From assembly GCA_050084515.1 (NCBI GenBank), contig CM114274.1, forward strand, positions 15,500,001 to 15,564,000: DNA of 64,000 bases, given 5' to 3'. The position numbers and the translations under genes were made by a program. Of this stretch, positions 44,554 through 57,566 are shown in pieces. The notes beneath the pieces were generated by a model. That model worked only from the letters and a program-made list of their open reading frames with translations, was not told where the DNA came from and searched no databases. Each line of letters opens with the position of its first letter. Position 1 is the first letter of the stretch. The DNA comes from Blasia pusilla. Lineage: Eukaryota > Marchantiophyta > Marchantiopsida > Blasiales.

Positions 44554-47500
44554 GGAAACATTGATCACAGAATTGGCCTCCCCAAAATGGCCACATCTGA
44601 TATGCTTGCAAGTGGAAGCTCTTTAACAAGGAGGATATTATCCATGAACAAGATTTTTGTTCAAATTGATATTCCTCCAGGACTTATCTCAGCCAACAAG
44701 CTTTCCTGGGATGACGATCATGTAGCATACATACCTTGGGAAAGATAACATGATTTCATTCTTGGCGAGGGGCATGGCGATGGAAGGAACCCAACAACAT
44801 TTTGGAAAGGAATGTCAAGATTGGGCAAGGGCTGCTCCAGAGACATGGATGGAGGGGGTCCATTGTACACAATATACTATTGTGCGTATGGCCCAACTGA
44901 TCTGCGCCAAATGCATCAGGAGATTGTGCATAGGTGCCCACTATCTTCTCCTATCCATTCACATATTTCAAACTTTGATTATTGAGGAGAGTGGATGACC
45001 ATTCAGTTAGAAATGGTTTAGTGTGTTAATTTCACATCAGCTCCTTTTGTTGTGTTTACAGGTATGCTCTCCCCAAAAGTGGAAGAGGTAGTAGCCCGCG
45101 AGGACAAATCATAAGTAGAGGCGATAGTTGCAAACATGGGTGTCAATGTCATTTTACAGTCCTTGAAATCAACACTCCTCCGCATGTTGCAAAGATCACC
45201 TACAAAAATAGAGCTCACGTGGATAAAGCCAACAAGCCATGCCATGGAAAGGACGACAAAGCATGCATAGATACACCGAAGATGTTTGCTCCTAGGATTT
45301 CAGATGATCTAAAGAATTATGGGAAAGAGAGGCTTCACTTGGGTGTTAAGCCCCACCAGATCCAAGCCGAGCATTCAAAGATGTTGAAAGAGCGCTCGTT
45401 GACGGATACCAACTTTGAAGAGAGTTTGACCCGAGATGACTTCATGCAAATGCATGATATACGAAACATAAAAAAACAATTCAATCAGGAGACATTTCTA
45501 TATGCTAGGAGCGAGAACGAGTCCTTGAGCTTGTTTGTTGAGTATTCTTCTGAGAAGGTGTTCATTTACGAGCCTTACATGGATGAGACACATCCATTCA
45601 TTTTGGGATTCCAAAGCCAATGGCAGTTGAATGCTCTTGTAAAGTATGGACATGGTAGCGCCTTGAGCATGGATAGCACATTTGGCACAAATCGCAACAG
45701 GGTACTTGCTCTTACTTATTTTGTTGAAGAGATATTTCATGTGAAGTAAGTCTTCTTATTACTTTCATTCATGTTTTAATGATTCCATATAATCATGGTA
45801 CTAACACTTGTATTGATGTTTTGTAGTTTCCCCTATATACTTTGCTGGTGTTTGATGATCACCACTCAGGGATACGCGTGGCCTGGGTTCTCACATCTAG
45901 TGCAAAAGAAGTGTATTTGGGAAAGTGGTTGAAAGCTATCTTGGATAAATGTAGAGTCATCCAACCAAATTGGGAACCAAATGCGATAATTGTTGACGAC
46001 GCTTTGGCAGAGCAGAATGCATTAAGGTGAGAATAAATTCCTCTGTATTCATTAACAAAAATTGGCATGATGGGTTAACTGTAGATTTGGATAGGATAAT
46101 CTTCTCACATTTTTTCTCACGGTGGAAGAAACCATTCCACCGTTGCAAAGATCATTTCCGCCAACATACATCAATATCCTTCATTGGTATGAGTGCTTTA
46201 AGCAGCATTAGCTATGCATATGAAGTTGTATTCATTATGTTTCCAACATGTAGGAAACCAGTCTTCCTCAAGAAGGGAAACCATTCCACCAACATAGAAG
46301 CGATTCTATCTGCATTCATAATGAGACTAAATGATTGGAACCCTTTGAACAGGCAATATTTCCAACAAGACACATCATTCTATGTCTATGGCATGTACGG
46401 CATGTAGTTAAAGCGATTGAAGAAAAAGGTGCGTAGTCATGGCATGAGAGCTGAAATGTCGCGAAGGTTAGGAGACATCATGTCTGTGAATTGATCTGGC
46501 ACATACACACGACAAGTCATTTTGAATGACGCAAAGAGGGACCTACAAAAATTCTATGAAGACTATCAAGCAGAGTCAGAGTTTGTAAAGTACATACAAA
46601 CATATTGGGAACCCAAGATTGGTGAGTATCATTGTTGTTTCTTGACTTTGAGTTGGTTGTCGCATTCAATTATGCATTCAAATTTGAATTAACATTTCCT
46701 CATTGGTGCAATGACTTCAGCAAAGTGGGTAAAAGCAGCAAGGGACTATCCTCATGCAAATCAAGACACGAATGCTGCAATTGAGAACTATCATGGAAGC
46801 ATGAAGGCTATCCTACATGATGACCACAAAACATTATCACAGAGAAGAGGGGACTACCTAGTTTGGAAACTCATCAATGACATTGAGGCATGGTATTTCC
46901 ACGTCTACTTGTTGAAAAGGAGAGGATTTGTGACAAATGCGACATATGAAAAATACGTAAACAATGCTGTTTTGAAAGGGAAAGAAATTTCTGGTAGTGA
47001 TGTAGAGATCATACGCACCAGGGGGGAGGTGAGTATGGCAAGAGTTAGGAGTCAGACATTGGAGAATAAATGGTATGAAGTCTACAACTACAATACAGAG
47101 TGGGGTCATTGTGATTGTCCATGGTCTCTGAAGGGGAACATTTGCAAGCATATTGTAAGGGCCTCTTACATTCTTGTATTCTCCTTCTTTTCAAAGTGAA
47201 TTGAACATATTACTTTACATATGTACTAAAATTGGTATTATATTATACTGAGTTTTTTTTTAAAAGTATGCCAAACAGATTGCTCCCTTATTGAAGGAAA
47301 ATTACAATGAAGCAGATTTGGTGAAGATTCTGGGAACAAGGTTAGGAACAAGACAGGGTGGGATGGCTCATCTCAAGCTCATAACACGACAATCGAATGA
47401 GGAATTGGAGAATGATCCATGCCAACTTGAGATGTTTGACATGCATCCAAATGGAGGTAAATAACAATAGTGAACATCGAGTGATGTATACTTGGTGGAT

Positions 47501-48237
47501 CAGGTCATGTAAACTTCAGGAATCAAGGCATGTCTACTTCTAGGACCATGTCATGTTTACGTCATGGATCAGGTAATGTATACTTCTAGGATCAGATCTA
47601 GAACCAGATCATGTATACTTCAAGAATCAGGTCATGTATACTTCTACATGCAGGTCATGAATACTTCCAAGATCATAAAAATGTTCGTATTTCAACATGG
47701 GATTTGATATTAGTGGTGGCTACTGCTAAACTAATTGTTTTCCATCTCTGGTGTTGGCACATAGACACCATTCCACCAGGATGTCGATTATCATCGAACT
47801 GTGCAAACCCTGTAACAAACTCCAGTATTGAAGAAATTGACAACTTGTTCTCAAGCATACGACTTTCCTGTGTTCCTGCTTGCCTTCTTACTTTAACTGC
47901 AAGGGCTTTGAAGGAGCTGAGCGGAAGGATCGAGTCTGCAAAAATAGCAGCTGAAAATGGGTTGACACCTCAACTAGGTAATCCATTCTCCAATTTTCAA
48001 GATGGATTCTTGAACAATAATTCCATTAGACGAGTTCAATCAAACATTGAACGTTGGTCCCGACATAGAAGAAGATCTACAAGATCCATGACAGACCAGA
48101 ATGATAGGCAAAACCCAAATTCATTCACTGACCTACCTTTATTCCCCAGAGCAAAGTCTAGAAAGACAAAGTTGGCCCCACAAGCCCAACTTGATAGAGA
48201 AGCAGCCATTGCCTCATCAACGTGTACAAACACGTAG
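44554..48237 (+). pseudogene. Mutator-like (MULE) transposase with SWIM zinc finger
   Basis: Exon model with GT-AG borders: 44554-44933, 45062-45701, 45827-46026, 46353-46621, 46721-47154, 47267-47456, 47765-48237. Domains: N-terminal MULE DNA-binding region (WDDDHVAYIPWER, YCAYGPTDLRQ, SCKHGCQCHFTV); the DDE core with the first Asp in SMDSTFGTNRNR (about 45665), then FPLYTLLVFDDHHSGIRVAW, the second in IIVDDALAEQNAL (about 45995), a degraded CxWH block (LCLWHVRH, about 46384), LKRLKKKVRSHGMRAEMSRR, and the Glu in HANQDTNAAIENYHG (about 46785); SWIM finger CDCPWSLKGNICKHI (47110-47154). MULE transposases cut and paste DNA flanked by long terminal inverted repeats. Disruptions seen: TAA after PWER (about 44747), two compensating shifts plus TAG near 46405, and TGA near 46493. 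Upstream exons at 41297-43520 may belong to the same gene. Element ends not located. Confidence 0.8.
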
Positions 48238-51047
48238 TGTAAATGGAGTAGGCATGAAGAATTTTGAATATCACATGACATTCTATCCTTTTAGGAAGTA
48301 ATGGATGAAATTTTGTCGCAGAATTTTCATGAACATTTTGGAGTTGGGACATAAAAGAGATCGAGAATTGTATTTATTCTATTATTTTTTGTATTTTATT
48401 CAATATGAAGAAAGACGTGTTCTGAATTGTCGACAGTCATCTGGATGTGATGGACACCATTCCACGGTACATTATAATGTTCAATATATCTGTTTTTGTT
48501 CCTTGCATACTTCAGAAGTTGTCCATAAGAAAATATCTTTTGTGTGAGAACCACATGTCATCTTAACTCAGGATACGATTCTTAGATTACCATTGTATGT
48601 GAATGTCATCCTCCATGCAGAACTACCTCACGGAACTTCACCATTCTCTGTTCCTTCCTTCGGGGATTTTAAGCTACTCTGAAACCACCTGTTCTGTGTG
48701 GTGAACACAATGCCATAAATCCTGAAAATCATTCAAAACAATGCATGTGGCGTGGATTCCAATCCCGAATTACCTTCCACTAGTGGGCAATACTCCACTT
48801 CCCGAGGACACCATTCCACTTCAACTTTGAGGGATTACAGCAGTGATTCCATATGCAATGAAATTGATTCTCAGGTTACCTATACAAAAAGGAAATGATC
48901 CAGCAGATACAAGTGTAACAACATTTCTACTTATGTATGTTCAATAATAAATGGTGTGAAATTGTAAAGATAATAAGGTTTTCCGGGCCTTGGAGCCAAT
49001 TGCTACTACTTCATCAAAGCTACGGACCAATAGGAGTTGAGCAGAGTAGCAACGTTAACGTAAACCATAGGCAGTGGAAAGGACTCTAGCCAGGATAAGG
49101 AATGTGGAATGGTTGCTGTAGGATTAATGCAGAACGCATTCCGCTCGAGTCGAGTGTCAGGAAAAAACAAATCCTGGCCGAAAAGACGAGGATGCAAATA
49201 GAAGCGGATAATAGGCGCGCCGCGGCGTTGGCAAATCTCTACCGAAAAAACTCAATGTGGGGGACTGTGGGTGTTTCCAACTCCACATACATGAATTTTT
49301 GTTCTTGCTGGACGGTGTGATGCATATGAAGAACCTGCAAAAATATAGGGCCCGTAGATGGAAGGAAGAACCATGGTCAGTACACATTCTTCCATCAAAA
49401 GCTTAACAATACGGTGCGAAGCATGAGCTGAAAAACGCTCCTAAAGAACATGAGTTACAGCCGGATTGTTGCCCATGTCCGAGCCTCAAATTTGAAATCG
49501 ATTGAGCTCCCTCATTGAAATCTGCAGTGGAGAGAATGGATAGAGAATGCCAGCGTGGGTCGTTGCAAACACTTTTGATTCAAACAGACAAGCTGCAATG
49601 CAAATCCGCTGCAAGCAAGGGTGCGGAAAACATATGAAAACATCGGCATCCGCACAAAGGTGCACATCAAGGCAAAACATCCAAGGTGAGGAAACACACC
49701 AAAACAAAAAAATCTGAGCAGAATCAGACCTACCTCGATGAATCACCTGAGCAAATAAGAACTTTTTATGATGGAGAGCGACCATAAATGAGCAGCGATA
49801 GGAGCACAAACGAGGTCGTCACGAAATACAAGCAGAAATGAGGTCGCCACAAAATACCCTGTCCCAGCCTCCCCGAACCTTTTTAAACCTTTCAAATTTG
49901 AATTCTGCCACACATGATGATGGAGGCAAGGGCATGATCCAAGATCAACCATGATGGATGCATGTAGATGCATTCCGTAGTCATGACCATGGTAAATGAG
50001 GGAACTGGCAATCCCCGTTTGGGTATCGGAGACAAGCGATTACGTTCTTGGTGTAGCCTAAACCCGCTTAAGCTAACCCATGTACGGCTTAAGCTAACAC
50101 AACTTTAACCTGCCCAAGCGGGGGAACCCGTCCATGTAGGGCGACCGGGGCTGCAATCAATGCTACGGGCTTTGGCTCTAACGCCCATCTGTTTTGGACC
50201 ATAACATTTAGCTCCAAGATACGTTTGGAACAAGTAAGGACGCCTTGGAAAGATTATTTTGAAACGCTTCCAACGCACTAAAGATATTAGAAAACGCGTG
50301 AGTACAAATTGAGATATTGGCCGAAAACAAATGTGAGAGCAATCGGGTTGAGGGCCAATCTGAGGGGTCCGACCGTCTTTCCCTAAAGTTAGGAAGAGGG
50401 CGGGATTCCCAGAAGTACTAGTTAGGGGGAGTCTCTCCAAGGAATCTTGGAACACGAATCCCACTTTGAGCACCAAACGGCGTCTCAACGACACGAGATG
50501 GAACGGGAGTTTGGTGTTGGAACTCGAAACCCAAAAGTGATCCAAGGGAGTGGACTTCGTAAGTCACACTTGGATTCCAATCCGTGATTCATTTTTGTGA
50601 CTTGCCGCTAGGGACTCATTGGATATCCATTGGATAGTTGGAATCACTTGACATTCAAACGTCATTTAAGATTCCTAAACTGACCAAAAAGTCTGTCCAA
50701 ACTCTTCAAAGACTTGCGTGTGTTGTAAACCGCGAAACTAGGATGGTTGAGCTTGATGAGAGGCCGAGTTGAGAACTCGGAAAGTTAGAACTGCTGATTG
50801 ATCCATACGAAACTAACGTGAGTGCGTGTTTGGATGGAGATCAGCGTTGAGAGCGTGTCCTATTGAATGCACACTTTCGCAACAACAAAGATTAATGTTC
50901 AAGGAGAGTAGGCGCTTGGAGTTCAATTGAAAATTATCTTTTATTATCAAACCCGTTTGGAGAAAGTTTGCAAACCCTAGTCAAATTGCTTTTAAGTCAG
51001 GGAAGTCCTTAAAAAAATAAATAAAAAATTACACTGTGTTTGCTTTG
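48238..51047. other. Unassigned region
   Basis: No recognisable gene. Single CCATTCCAC words at 48458 and 48807 suggest that the MULE's downstream flank reaches at least 48.8 kb. 49102-49320 has a charged frame (KKQILAEKTRMQIEADNRRA) without a known domain. 50100-50560 looks like repeat-derived sequence (long minus-strand frame of no recognisable family). Confidence 0.35.
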
Positions 51048-51126
51048 TCCAAGGGCGTAGCACTACGTATAATCAAATCAAGGCCAAAGGGCTTGATTTG
51101 ATTATACGTAGTGCTACGCCCTTGGA
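51048..51126. repeat. 35-bp perfect hairpin beside the locus-3 LTR
   Basis: The arm at 51048-51082 (starting TCCAAGGGCGTAGCACTACG) is exactly reverse-complemented at 51092-51126; the loop is nine bases (GCCAAAGGG). It lies 17 bp outside the LTR end at 51144. A second small palindrome (TATGCGCAC-TGTT-GTGCGCATA, 51136-51157) bridges the LTR edge. Confidence 0.9.
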
Positions 51127-51143
51127 TATACATGTATGCGCAC

Positions 51144-51895
51144 TGTTGTGCGCATACATATCGCTATACAACATACATCGCTGGTCACATTTACACCACA
51201 CAACACCGATCTTCCCCACATGGATAGATCCACACATGTACAAAAATCAATTCATACATATACATGGAGATCACACAACAAAAATAAAGAGTAGTAAAAA
51301 GGGCATACCCAGCCTAAAACTCTCCTCCTCAATCTACATCGGCATATCAAGCCTCGTCCACCATGCGCTACCAAAGAATCCGGCCGCTAGCACCCTAGTC
51401 CTATCTCACACACATACAAGAGGTGCTCCAACGGCCCAACATGAGAAAGATGGCTTAGGAAAGCCATCTTCCTCTCTTATATAGGGTTGGGAAAAGCCAA
51501 AAGGCTCTACTCCTAAAAATAGCTATCCTCTTGGTAACCTACGCGCACACCTTATCAGGGGTGGGTGACCTGGTCAAAAAGTCACCCGGCTATGAAAGAC
51601 CTCAACAAGAAAGTTGTCAGAAAAAATTTTCCTGACACAAAGGACCTATCCTCAACCTCATCCCACATCGTGAGACAAAGTTACACTCAAGACAGTCCGC
51701 TGGCTCCTACGCCTTATCCACGATAGATCTCGGCCTATCGGCTACTCAGATGTGACAGCTGTCGTGCACATACATATCGCTACACAACATACATCGCTGG
51801 TCACATCTACACCACACAACACCGATCTTCCCCACACACGGATAGATCCACACATGTATAGAAATAAATTCATACATATACATGGAGATCACACA
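51144..51895 (-). mobile_element. LTR of the methyltransferase/PHD gypsy family, locus 3
   Basis: On the minus strand it starts TGTGTGATCTCCATG at 51895, right after the purine tract (complement of CCGCCCCCCTAGCTGG), and ends GCGCACAACA at 51144: 752 bp. 51144-51277 and 51760-51895 are direct repeats of each other (about 90% identical by eye). A TATA box (complement of CTTATATAGGG, about 51477) lies in the middle, as expected for an LTR promoter. Confidence 0.8.
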
Positions 51896-52430
51896 ACCGC
51901 CCCCCTAGCTGGCACTTGGATCCCCTAACTCCAAATAGAAAATATCACATCTCTTTGACCCTAAACCCTACTACCCTATACATCCATCGTCCCGTGGGAA
52001 CTACATCAAGAGGGGGGGGGCAGACATGACATATGCCACCCTCGAGAACAACCATCACATACCAACATGGTGGTTGCATCCCTCACAAATCCGTACAACA
52101 TACACCTCAAGCTTGCAGATACCACTGCCAAGCTTAGATCCACTATCCCGTCCACGTTCGGAAGATGACATGGCACACAATTGCACACCTAATCGTTCCA
52201 AACCATACCATCCTGTCCTTCCAACATGAGGACTCCGGTTGGTATTACCTCGTGCACACATAAGATCGTGCACCCTACAGTGACATCTAGCGTCGTGGGT
52301 GCCACTAGCTGTAAATATACGTAATCTTCAGGATGAAACCTCCTAATCCCTAGACGATAACCTCCGCCATGAATGGTTGCATACCTCCAATCAACTACAA
52401 ACCAATACCATATACAATCACATGGTGGTG
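51896..52430 (-). pseudogene. 3' end of gypsy body: integrase tail and PHD finger
   Basis: Minus strand. From about 52430 it matches the integrase C-terminus of copy A (equivalent of 11860-12060), then VPCHLPNVDGIVDLSLAVVS and a PHD finger at 52188-52006 (LRCMLYGFVRDATTMLVCDG, CSRGWHMSCLPPP). The second zinc-binding Cys is Tyr here, and the last Cys pair runs into a G run at 52012-52020. The purine tract and LTR follow. The rest of the element is cut off by copia element 1. Confidence 0.75.
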
Positions 52431-52633
52431 ATGGTGGAAACCGTTGGGGTCGAGATCAGCAGTAGAGGGTTCCTGGATCTTGCAATTTCTGTGGGGTAAA
52501 GGGTCAATATGCAAAGTTTTGCTTCAAGAAGAAGGAAAATATGATAGCAAAAGCCTTAGAGCAACAAAACTATGTGGAACAACAACACTAAGAGCAATAC
52601 CAAGAACAACAACATTCACAAACGGAGCATCTC

Positions 52634-53830
52634 TTGACTCATCATATGGGAGCAATGGTCAAGAAAGACTCGACAACAGATTGGTACATTGAGTCCGGTG
52701 CATCAAATCACATGACCTCACAAGCGAAATGGTTCAGTAGTTTGGATCTAGTGAAAGATACTGCAATTGTGCTCACAGGAGATGACATTCAACATCATAT
52801 CACGCATACCGGTAAAGTTCCAATAGCATCAGATGGTCTTTGTGCTCTTGAAAATGTTCTCTATGTTCCTACCATTGCAAGAAATCTTATCTCTGTAAGA
52901 CAGATAGTAGAATAGGGTTATCAAGGGAAGTTTAACGTAGATGATTGTTTCATTGAAACAATGGATGATCAGACTACGATAGCCAAAGAAACTAGATCTG
53001 GAAGAATGTTCAAATTAGATGTTTCTATGCCAGAGATTCAAAAAGCAATGTATGGTCAAACCAGCCAACAAGTTACACATCTAAATATGTGGCATAAAAG
53101 AATTGGACATATGAATCTTGAAAGATTACAAAGTCTTTCATCATCTAATATAGTAATATGACTCCCTAAATTAGCAAGTCCTGCTACGTAAGAGGTATGT
53201 CCTCCTTGCCAATTTGGAAAACAAACTAGATTTCCTTTTCCAAAGCAAGGTAGAAGAGCATCCAAGATATTTGAGTTGATCCACAGTGATGTGTGGATAG
53301 CATCACAACATAGCCTTAGTGGTTGCTAGTACTTTGTTTCATTTATTGATGACTTCTCTAGGTTTATATGGGTATACTTTTTGAAAGCCAAGTCAGAGGC
53401 ATTCTCAATGTTCCAAACATTTAGAGTTCTAGTAGAGAAGCAGACTAGACAACAAATTATCAAACTGCGTTGTGATGGAGGAGAAGAGTATATTTCAAGA
53501 GAGTTTGATGACTATTTATGTCATAATGGCATCCAACGTCAAATGACTTGCCGTTACACTCCACAAAAAAATGGAGTGGTTGAGAGGAAAAATCGACATA
53601 TTGCTAAAGCGGCACGAGCTCTACCGAATGAGAAGAACATGCCTAAGGTGTATTGGGCAGAGGCTGTAGCATGTGCACTCTTCTTAATCAACCAAACTCC
53701 AATAGCAGGAGTTCATGATAAAACTCCATTTGAAGTCTTCACAGGAAGTAAACCTGATTTTTCCTTCTTGAAAGTATTTGGTTGTATCTCTTATGCTCCT
53801 ATTCCTTCTGAGAGACGTAAGAAATAAGAC
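52634..53830 (+). pseudogene. Copia 1 protease and integrase
   Basis: Protease: DWYIESGASNHMT, with the usual active-site D-S-G reading E-S-G, then LENVLYVPTIARNLISV. Integrase: zinc-binding MWHKRIGHMNLERLQSL then CPPCQFGKQ; the catalytic triad appears as IHSDVW (about 53280), LRCDGGEEYIS (about 53475) and KNGVVERKNRH (about 53575), so D, D and E are all present. GAG-pre-integrase and core are split by stops at 52914, 53159, 53190 and 53324. The frame ends at 53825 with a stop where related proteins continue (KKYDPKSERCIFIGY reads K-stop-DPK). Confidence 0.85.
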
Positions 53831-54267
53831 CCCAAGTCTGAAAGATGTATCTTCATTGGCTATGCTGATGGAACTAAGGGGTATAAGTGCTACATTCCAT
53901 CCTCTAGGAAGCTTATTATTAGTCGGGATGTTGTCTTTGATAAGCTTAAGTCATGGTATGCTCCATCTAAGCCTATTCCACCTCTAAACTTGTCTGTTGA
54001 GAGATAGAATATGACTATAAACCAACAGACATTGTCTTCAACTTCCCCAAGTACTAGTGCAAGATTAGGAGAGGTCCTAGATTCATCCGTTAAATCTATC
54101 AGTCCATGGACGGTAAGAGCATATATTCAGTCTGTTATCACTAGTCAGAGCTCGAGTTAGGTGTCCGAGGTATCTACCTCTGAACAACAACTTCGTAGAT
54201 CAAGTAGAGTTACACATCAGTTCATAGATTCATAAATGAAGGTTTCCTTACGACACATCATGCAAAT

Positions 54268-55849
54268 ATGATGACTACCCTTCAAGAGCAGGAGCTGAGT
54301 TGTTTTGAAGAAGTTGCGAGTAAAGCCGAATGGATTGAAGCTATGGAGGAAGAGCTTGCTGCATTAAGACATCAACAAACATGGGAGTTGGTTGATAAAC
54401 CTTCCGGTAAGGAAGCTATTGGTTGCAAATGGGTTTACAAAATCAAGCGCAATCAAGATGGTAAAATTAACACATACAAAGCAAGATTGATGGCTAAGGG
54501 CTATGCACAACAATATAGTATCGATTATGAGGAAACATTTAGCCGTGTTGCAAAGATGGCGACTACGAGAACAGTGGTTATAGTTGCAGTAAATAAGAAG
54601 TGGAGATTACATCACATGGACGTCAAGAATGCCTTCTTGAATGGAGATCTATACGAGGAGGTATATATGACTCAATCACCTGCATACGAGCATCCCAAGT
54701 TTCCATTTCGCGTATGCAGGTTGAAGAAAGCTCTATACAGGCTCAAACAAGCTCCAAGAGCTTGGTATGGCAAGATTACATACGTCCTACAAGAGTTGGG
54801 TTTTAGGGTATGTGATTCTAACTCCTCGTTATATATCTTGAGAGGAGATGATCATACAGTTCTCATTGTGTTGTATGTTGACGATCTCTTGATAATTGGG
54901 AGTACTGAAGAAATGATACAACAAGTCAAGCTTAAGTTACAAGGAGAATTTGATATGAAGGACTTGGGAGAACTCAAGTACTTCCTTGGTATTGAGTTTA
55001 TCAAGGTTGGAGAGAGCATGTGGTTACTACAACAACAATATGCTCTTCATATGCTTTCAAAATATGGTATGACGGCTTGTAAGCCAATCTCTACACCGTT
55101 GGACCATAGCGTGAAGCTAAGAGTGGATGAAGGAGAGCTGCTTACAAATTCCTAATATGTACAGGCGCATGGTTGGAAGTTTGATCTATCTAACTATAAC
55201 CAGACCAGATTTGAGCTATGTTGTTGGCCTAAGGAGCCAATTTATGCACGTACATCGAAGACCTCACCTTGATGCTGTAAGGAAGATTATGCGGTATGTG
55301 AAATTCTCTATTCAATTCGGGCTTCAATTTGAACCTTCTCGGAGTTTTCAATTACAGGGATTCATAGATGCTGATTGGGCAAGAAGCGTGTCTGATCGAC
55401 ACTCCACATCTGGTTATTCATTTACTTTGGGAAGCGCAGCTATAAGTTGGGCTTCAAAGAAGCAACCTACATTTGCTTTATCTTCAACAGAGGCTAAGTA
55501 TAGAGAAGCAACCAATGCAACATGTGAAGCGGTGTGGCGTCATCGATTACTTGTTGAGATTGGTGTTAGTTACTTAGGACCTAGTGTTATATATGTAGAC
55601 AATATTAGTAGCATCAAGCTTGCTAATAACCCTTTGTTTCATGCTCGTATAAAGCATGTTGAGGTGCACTATCATTTTATCAGAGAGAAAGTGCTTGCAG
55701 GAGAAATTGATCTTGTGTATATAGGTACAGATCAGCAAATTGCTCACATTTTTACAAAGGCATTATCTAGAGATAAGAGTGAGATGTTTAGAAAGGATTT
55801 AGGCGTTAGAGATATCGATATGAGCTTGAGGGGGAGTATTGAAGATTGA
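54268..55849 (+). pseudogene. Copia 1 reverse transcriptase and RNase H
   Basis: 54268-55153 is a 295-codon RT frame: EAMEEELAALRHQQTWELVD, GCKWVYKIKRNQDGKI, HHMDVKNAFLNGDLYEEVYM, LYRLKQAPRAWYGK, catalytic YVDDLLIIGS (about 54878) and LGELKYFLGIEF. The frame shifts at about 55140 and continues at 55127-55849 as YRRMVGSLIYLTITRPDLSY, FIDADWARSVSDRHSTSGYS, WASKKQPTFALSSTEAKYRE and the RNase H end VEVHYHFIREKVLAGEIDLV, with IFTKALSRDK. Apart from that one shift and the loss of a start, this is the best-preserved pol segment in the window. Confidence 0.9.
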
Positions 55850-56123
55850 GTTACACTCAAGATCTTGAGATACCTGAACTGCTACATTTGGCACTCACAC
55901 AAAGTAGGGAAGCTTAATCTTGGTTAGTCAGTTAAGCACGATTATCCTCACTAGGGTTAGTTAATCACACGTAGTCTAACTCGAGACTATGGTTAAGGGT
56001 AGGGTTAGGATTGCTTGTACATACCCTATATAATTGAGAAGAGGACCAGCCTCCACTCAATATCTCTCATTGAAAATTTCGTTCTCCATGATGGTGTGTG
56101 TGTGTGAGAGACTTTTTCCATCA
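55837..56123 (+). mobile_element. 3' LTR of copia element 1
   Basis: Follows the purine tract directly; starts TATTGAAGATTG (TG of the usual TGTTGAAG changed to TA) and ends CTTTTTCCATCA. A TATA box (CCTATATAATTG, about 56035) is followed by CTCCACTCAATATCTC, a typical transcription-start region. Confidence 0.7.
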
Positions 56124-57440
56124 GTTATGCATGTTTAGCAATTTTCCACAACTTTACGATATTCCTTGTCAACTTTTACTGGAATGTCTGATTCCAAATA
56201 TTTTTTGACATTCTTGTAGATCGTAAAGCTCTGCACGTTGTGCAAAAAATTGAGAGCAATTTAGAGTTGCGAACAAAAAGTTATGGGCAATCTTGCAAAA
56301 ATCTCATTGGTGGGCGATTTTTAGGGTTAAATTGTTCAAACCCTAAACTAGTCGTCTTGCCGGCGGCGGCCGTCGCCGTCATAGTCACCATCAACGGTCC
56401 GCCATCAATGGTCAACGGTCATTGTCGATGGTCAACCATCATCATCAATGGTCCGTCGTTACCATCAACGGTCAACCGTCACGGTCAATGGTCCATCGTC
56501 CACCGTCGGCCGTTGTCGTCGCCTAGCGCTGCTAAGAGCCGCATTCGGCCATCGTCCACCCTTTGGTTGCCATTGCCACCATTACGGAGTGGAGGGTCTT
56601 CCATGACCATTTTTTATTCTCTAACTTGCGCCGCCACCACGTACTTTGGTTTGGCCGCCATCGTCATCGCAGTTTCGTCATCAACCAGTGATGGCAGATG
56701 ACCCCGGGTTATGGTGTTTGAGTTTGCACTTCATTCTGCTATGTTGTGATTGGTAGCCACTCGACGAAGATCAAGTACCGTGTTGTGACGCCTGTAGCTG
56801 CAATGCGCCGCCGATTGCCGCATCGTGCTGCTCATGGCCGCACCGCACCATCTCGATCGCGGAGCTGTTCCTTCACTAAGGACTAGAGCGTGTGAATTTT
56901 TGATTGAGGAGGGTATGCCGCCAAGTGTTGCACCCCATTCCCAAGTGCCATGCCGTTTATAGCCGTTCCGTGCCGCCAATGCCGCACTAGACCGCTGGAC
57001 CTGCACCACACATCGAGGAGGTTTGAGTTGCATTAGTACGAAAGGAGTACGACTTGCTGATTGGAAGAGTTGTCTTCACAACCGAGTTGGGGTCAAGATT
57101 TGCAGTTGCCGAGGAGCGACATCGACAGTATTGTCAAGTTATCCATTCTGGTCTCTTACCCTGCACGTGTGAGGGATTTCCGGATATTGGGAAATTATTT
57201 GGGATATTGGGTTTCGTGCTAATGCTAGGAGCATCGATGATGTATGGGTTTAGAGAACATAGATCTATGTGGGATGTCCAAAGTTGAGGATGGTTTGTCG
57301 ATGAGACGATAGATCGGTTGATTTGCCGCACCACGCTGCTTGCTGCCGCATAGCACACGTCTCAATGAGAGAGTGTAGATTGAGTGCCGCATGTTTAGTT
57401 TGAGTGATTGAGGGATTACTCACGAGATTGAGAGTGATCG
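56124..57440. other. Spacer with GGTC-rich simple repeats
   Basis: 56380-56520 is a degenerate repeat of words such as CATCAACGGTC, GATGGTCAAC and CAATGGTCC. 56790-57010 is rich in GCCGC/GCCGCA. It may be the untranslated leader of a gypsy element, since gypsy gag starts near 57.5 kb, but no LTR of that family was found here. Confidence 0.4.
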
Positions 57441-57566
57441 TGTGATAGGGGCACGAGAGATTCTGAGAGGCGAGGCAGTGGACGTGAGAGTAGCTCTGGA
57501 GGGTTTACGCGGAGTGGTGCGAGGTTTCAAGGGTCTCCATGTGAGAGACAACCTCGATCTCCTTCT

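Larger units (their letters stand above)
52444..56123 (+). mobile_element. Ty1/copia element 1, 5'-truncated
   Basis: Plus strand, from the end of gag to the 3' LTR. A zinc-knuckle remnant (CNFCGVKGQYAKFC, about 52478) lacks its histidine. Then protease, integrase, RT and RNase H follow in copia order, a purine tract (TTGAGGGGGAG, 55826-55836) and a ~287-bp LTR. No 5' LTR or gag start exists to the left, where it abuts the minus-strand gypsy remnant. Stops near 52914, 53159, 53190, 53324, 53825, 54005 and 54158, and a break at 55153, show it is inactive. Confidence 0.9.

Noticed and set aside
49102-49320. Charged frame KKQILAEKTRMQIEADNRRA as a possible conserved exon
   Set aside because: No domain recognised, no clear splice borders, and the frame starts without ATG.
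50105-50545. 146-codon minus-strand frame
   Set aside because: No recognisable motif and composition like translated repeat DNA; looks like chance openness.
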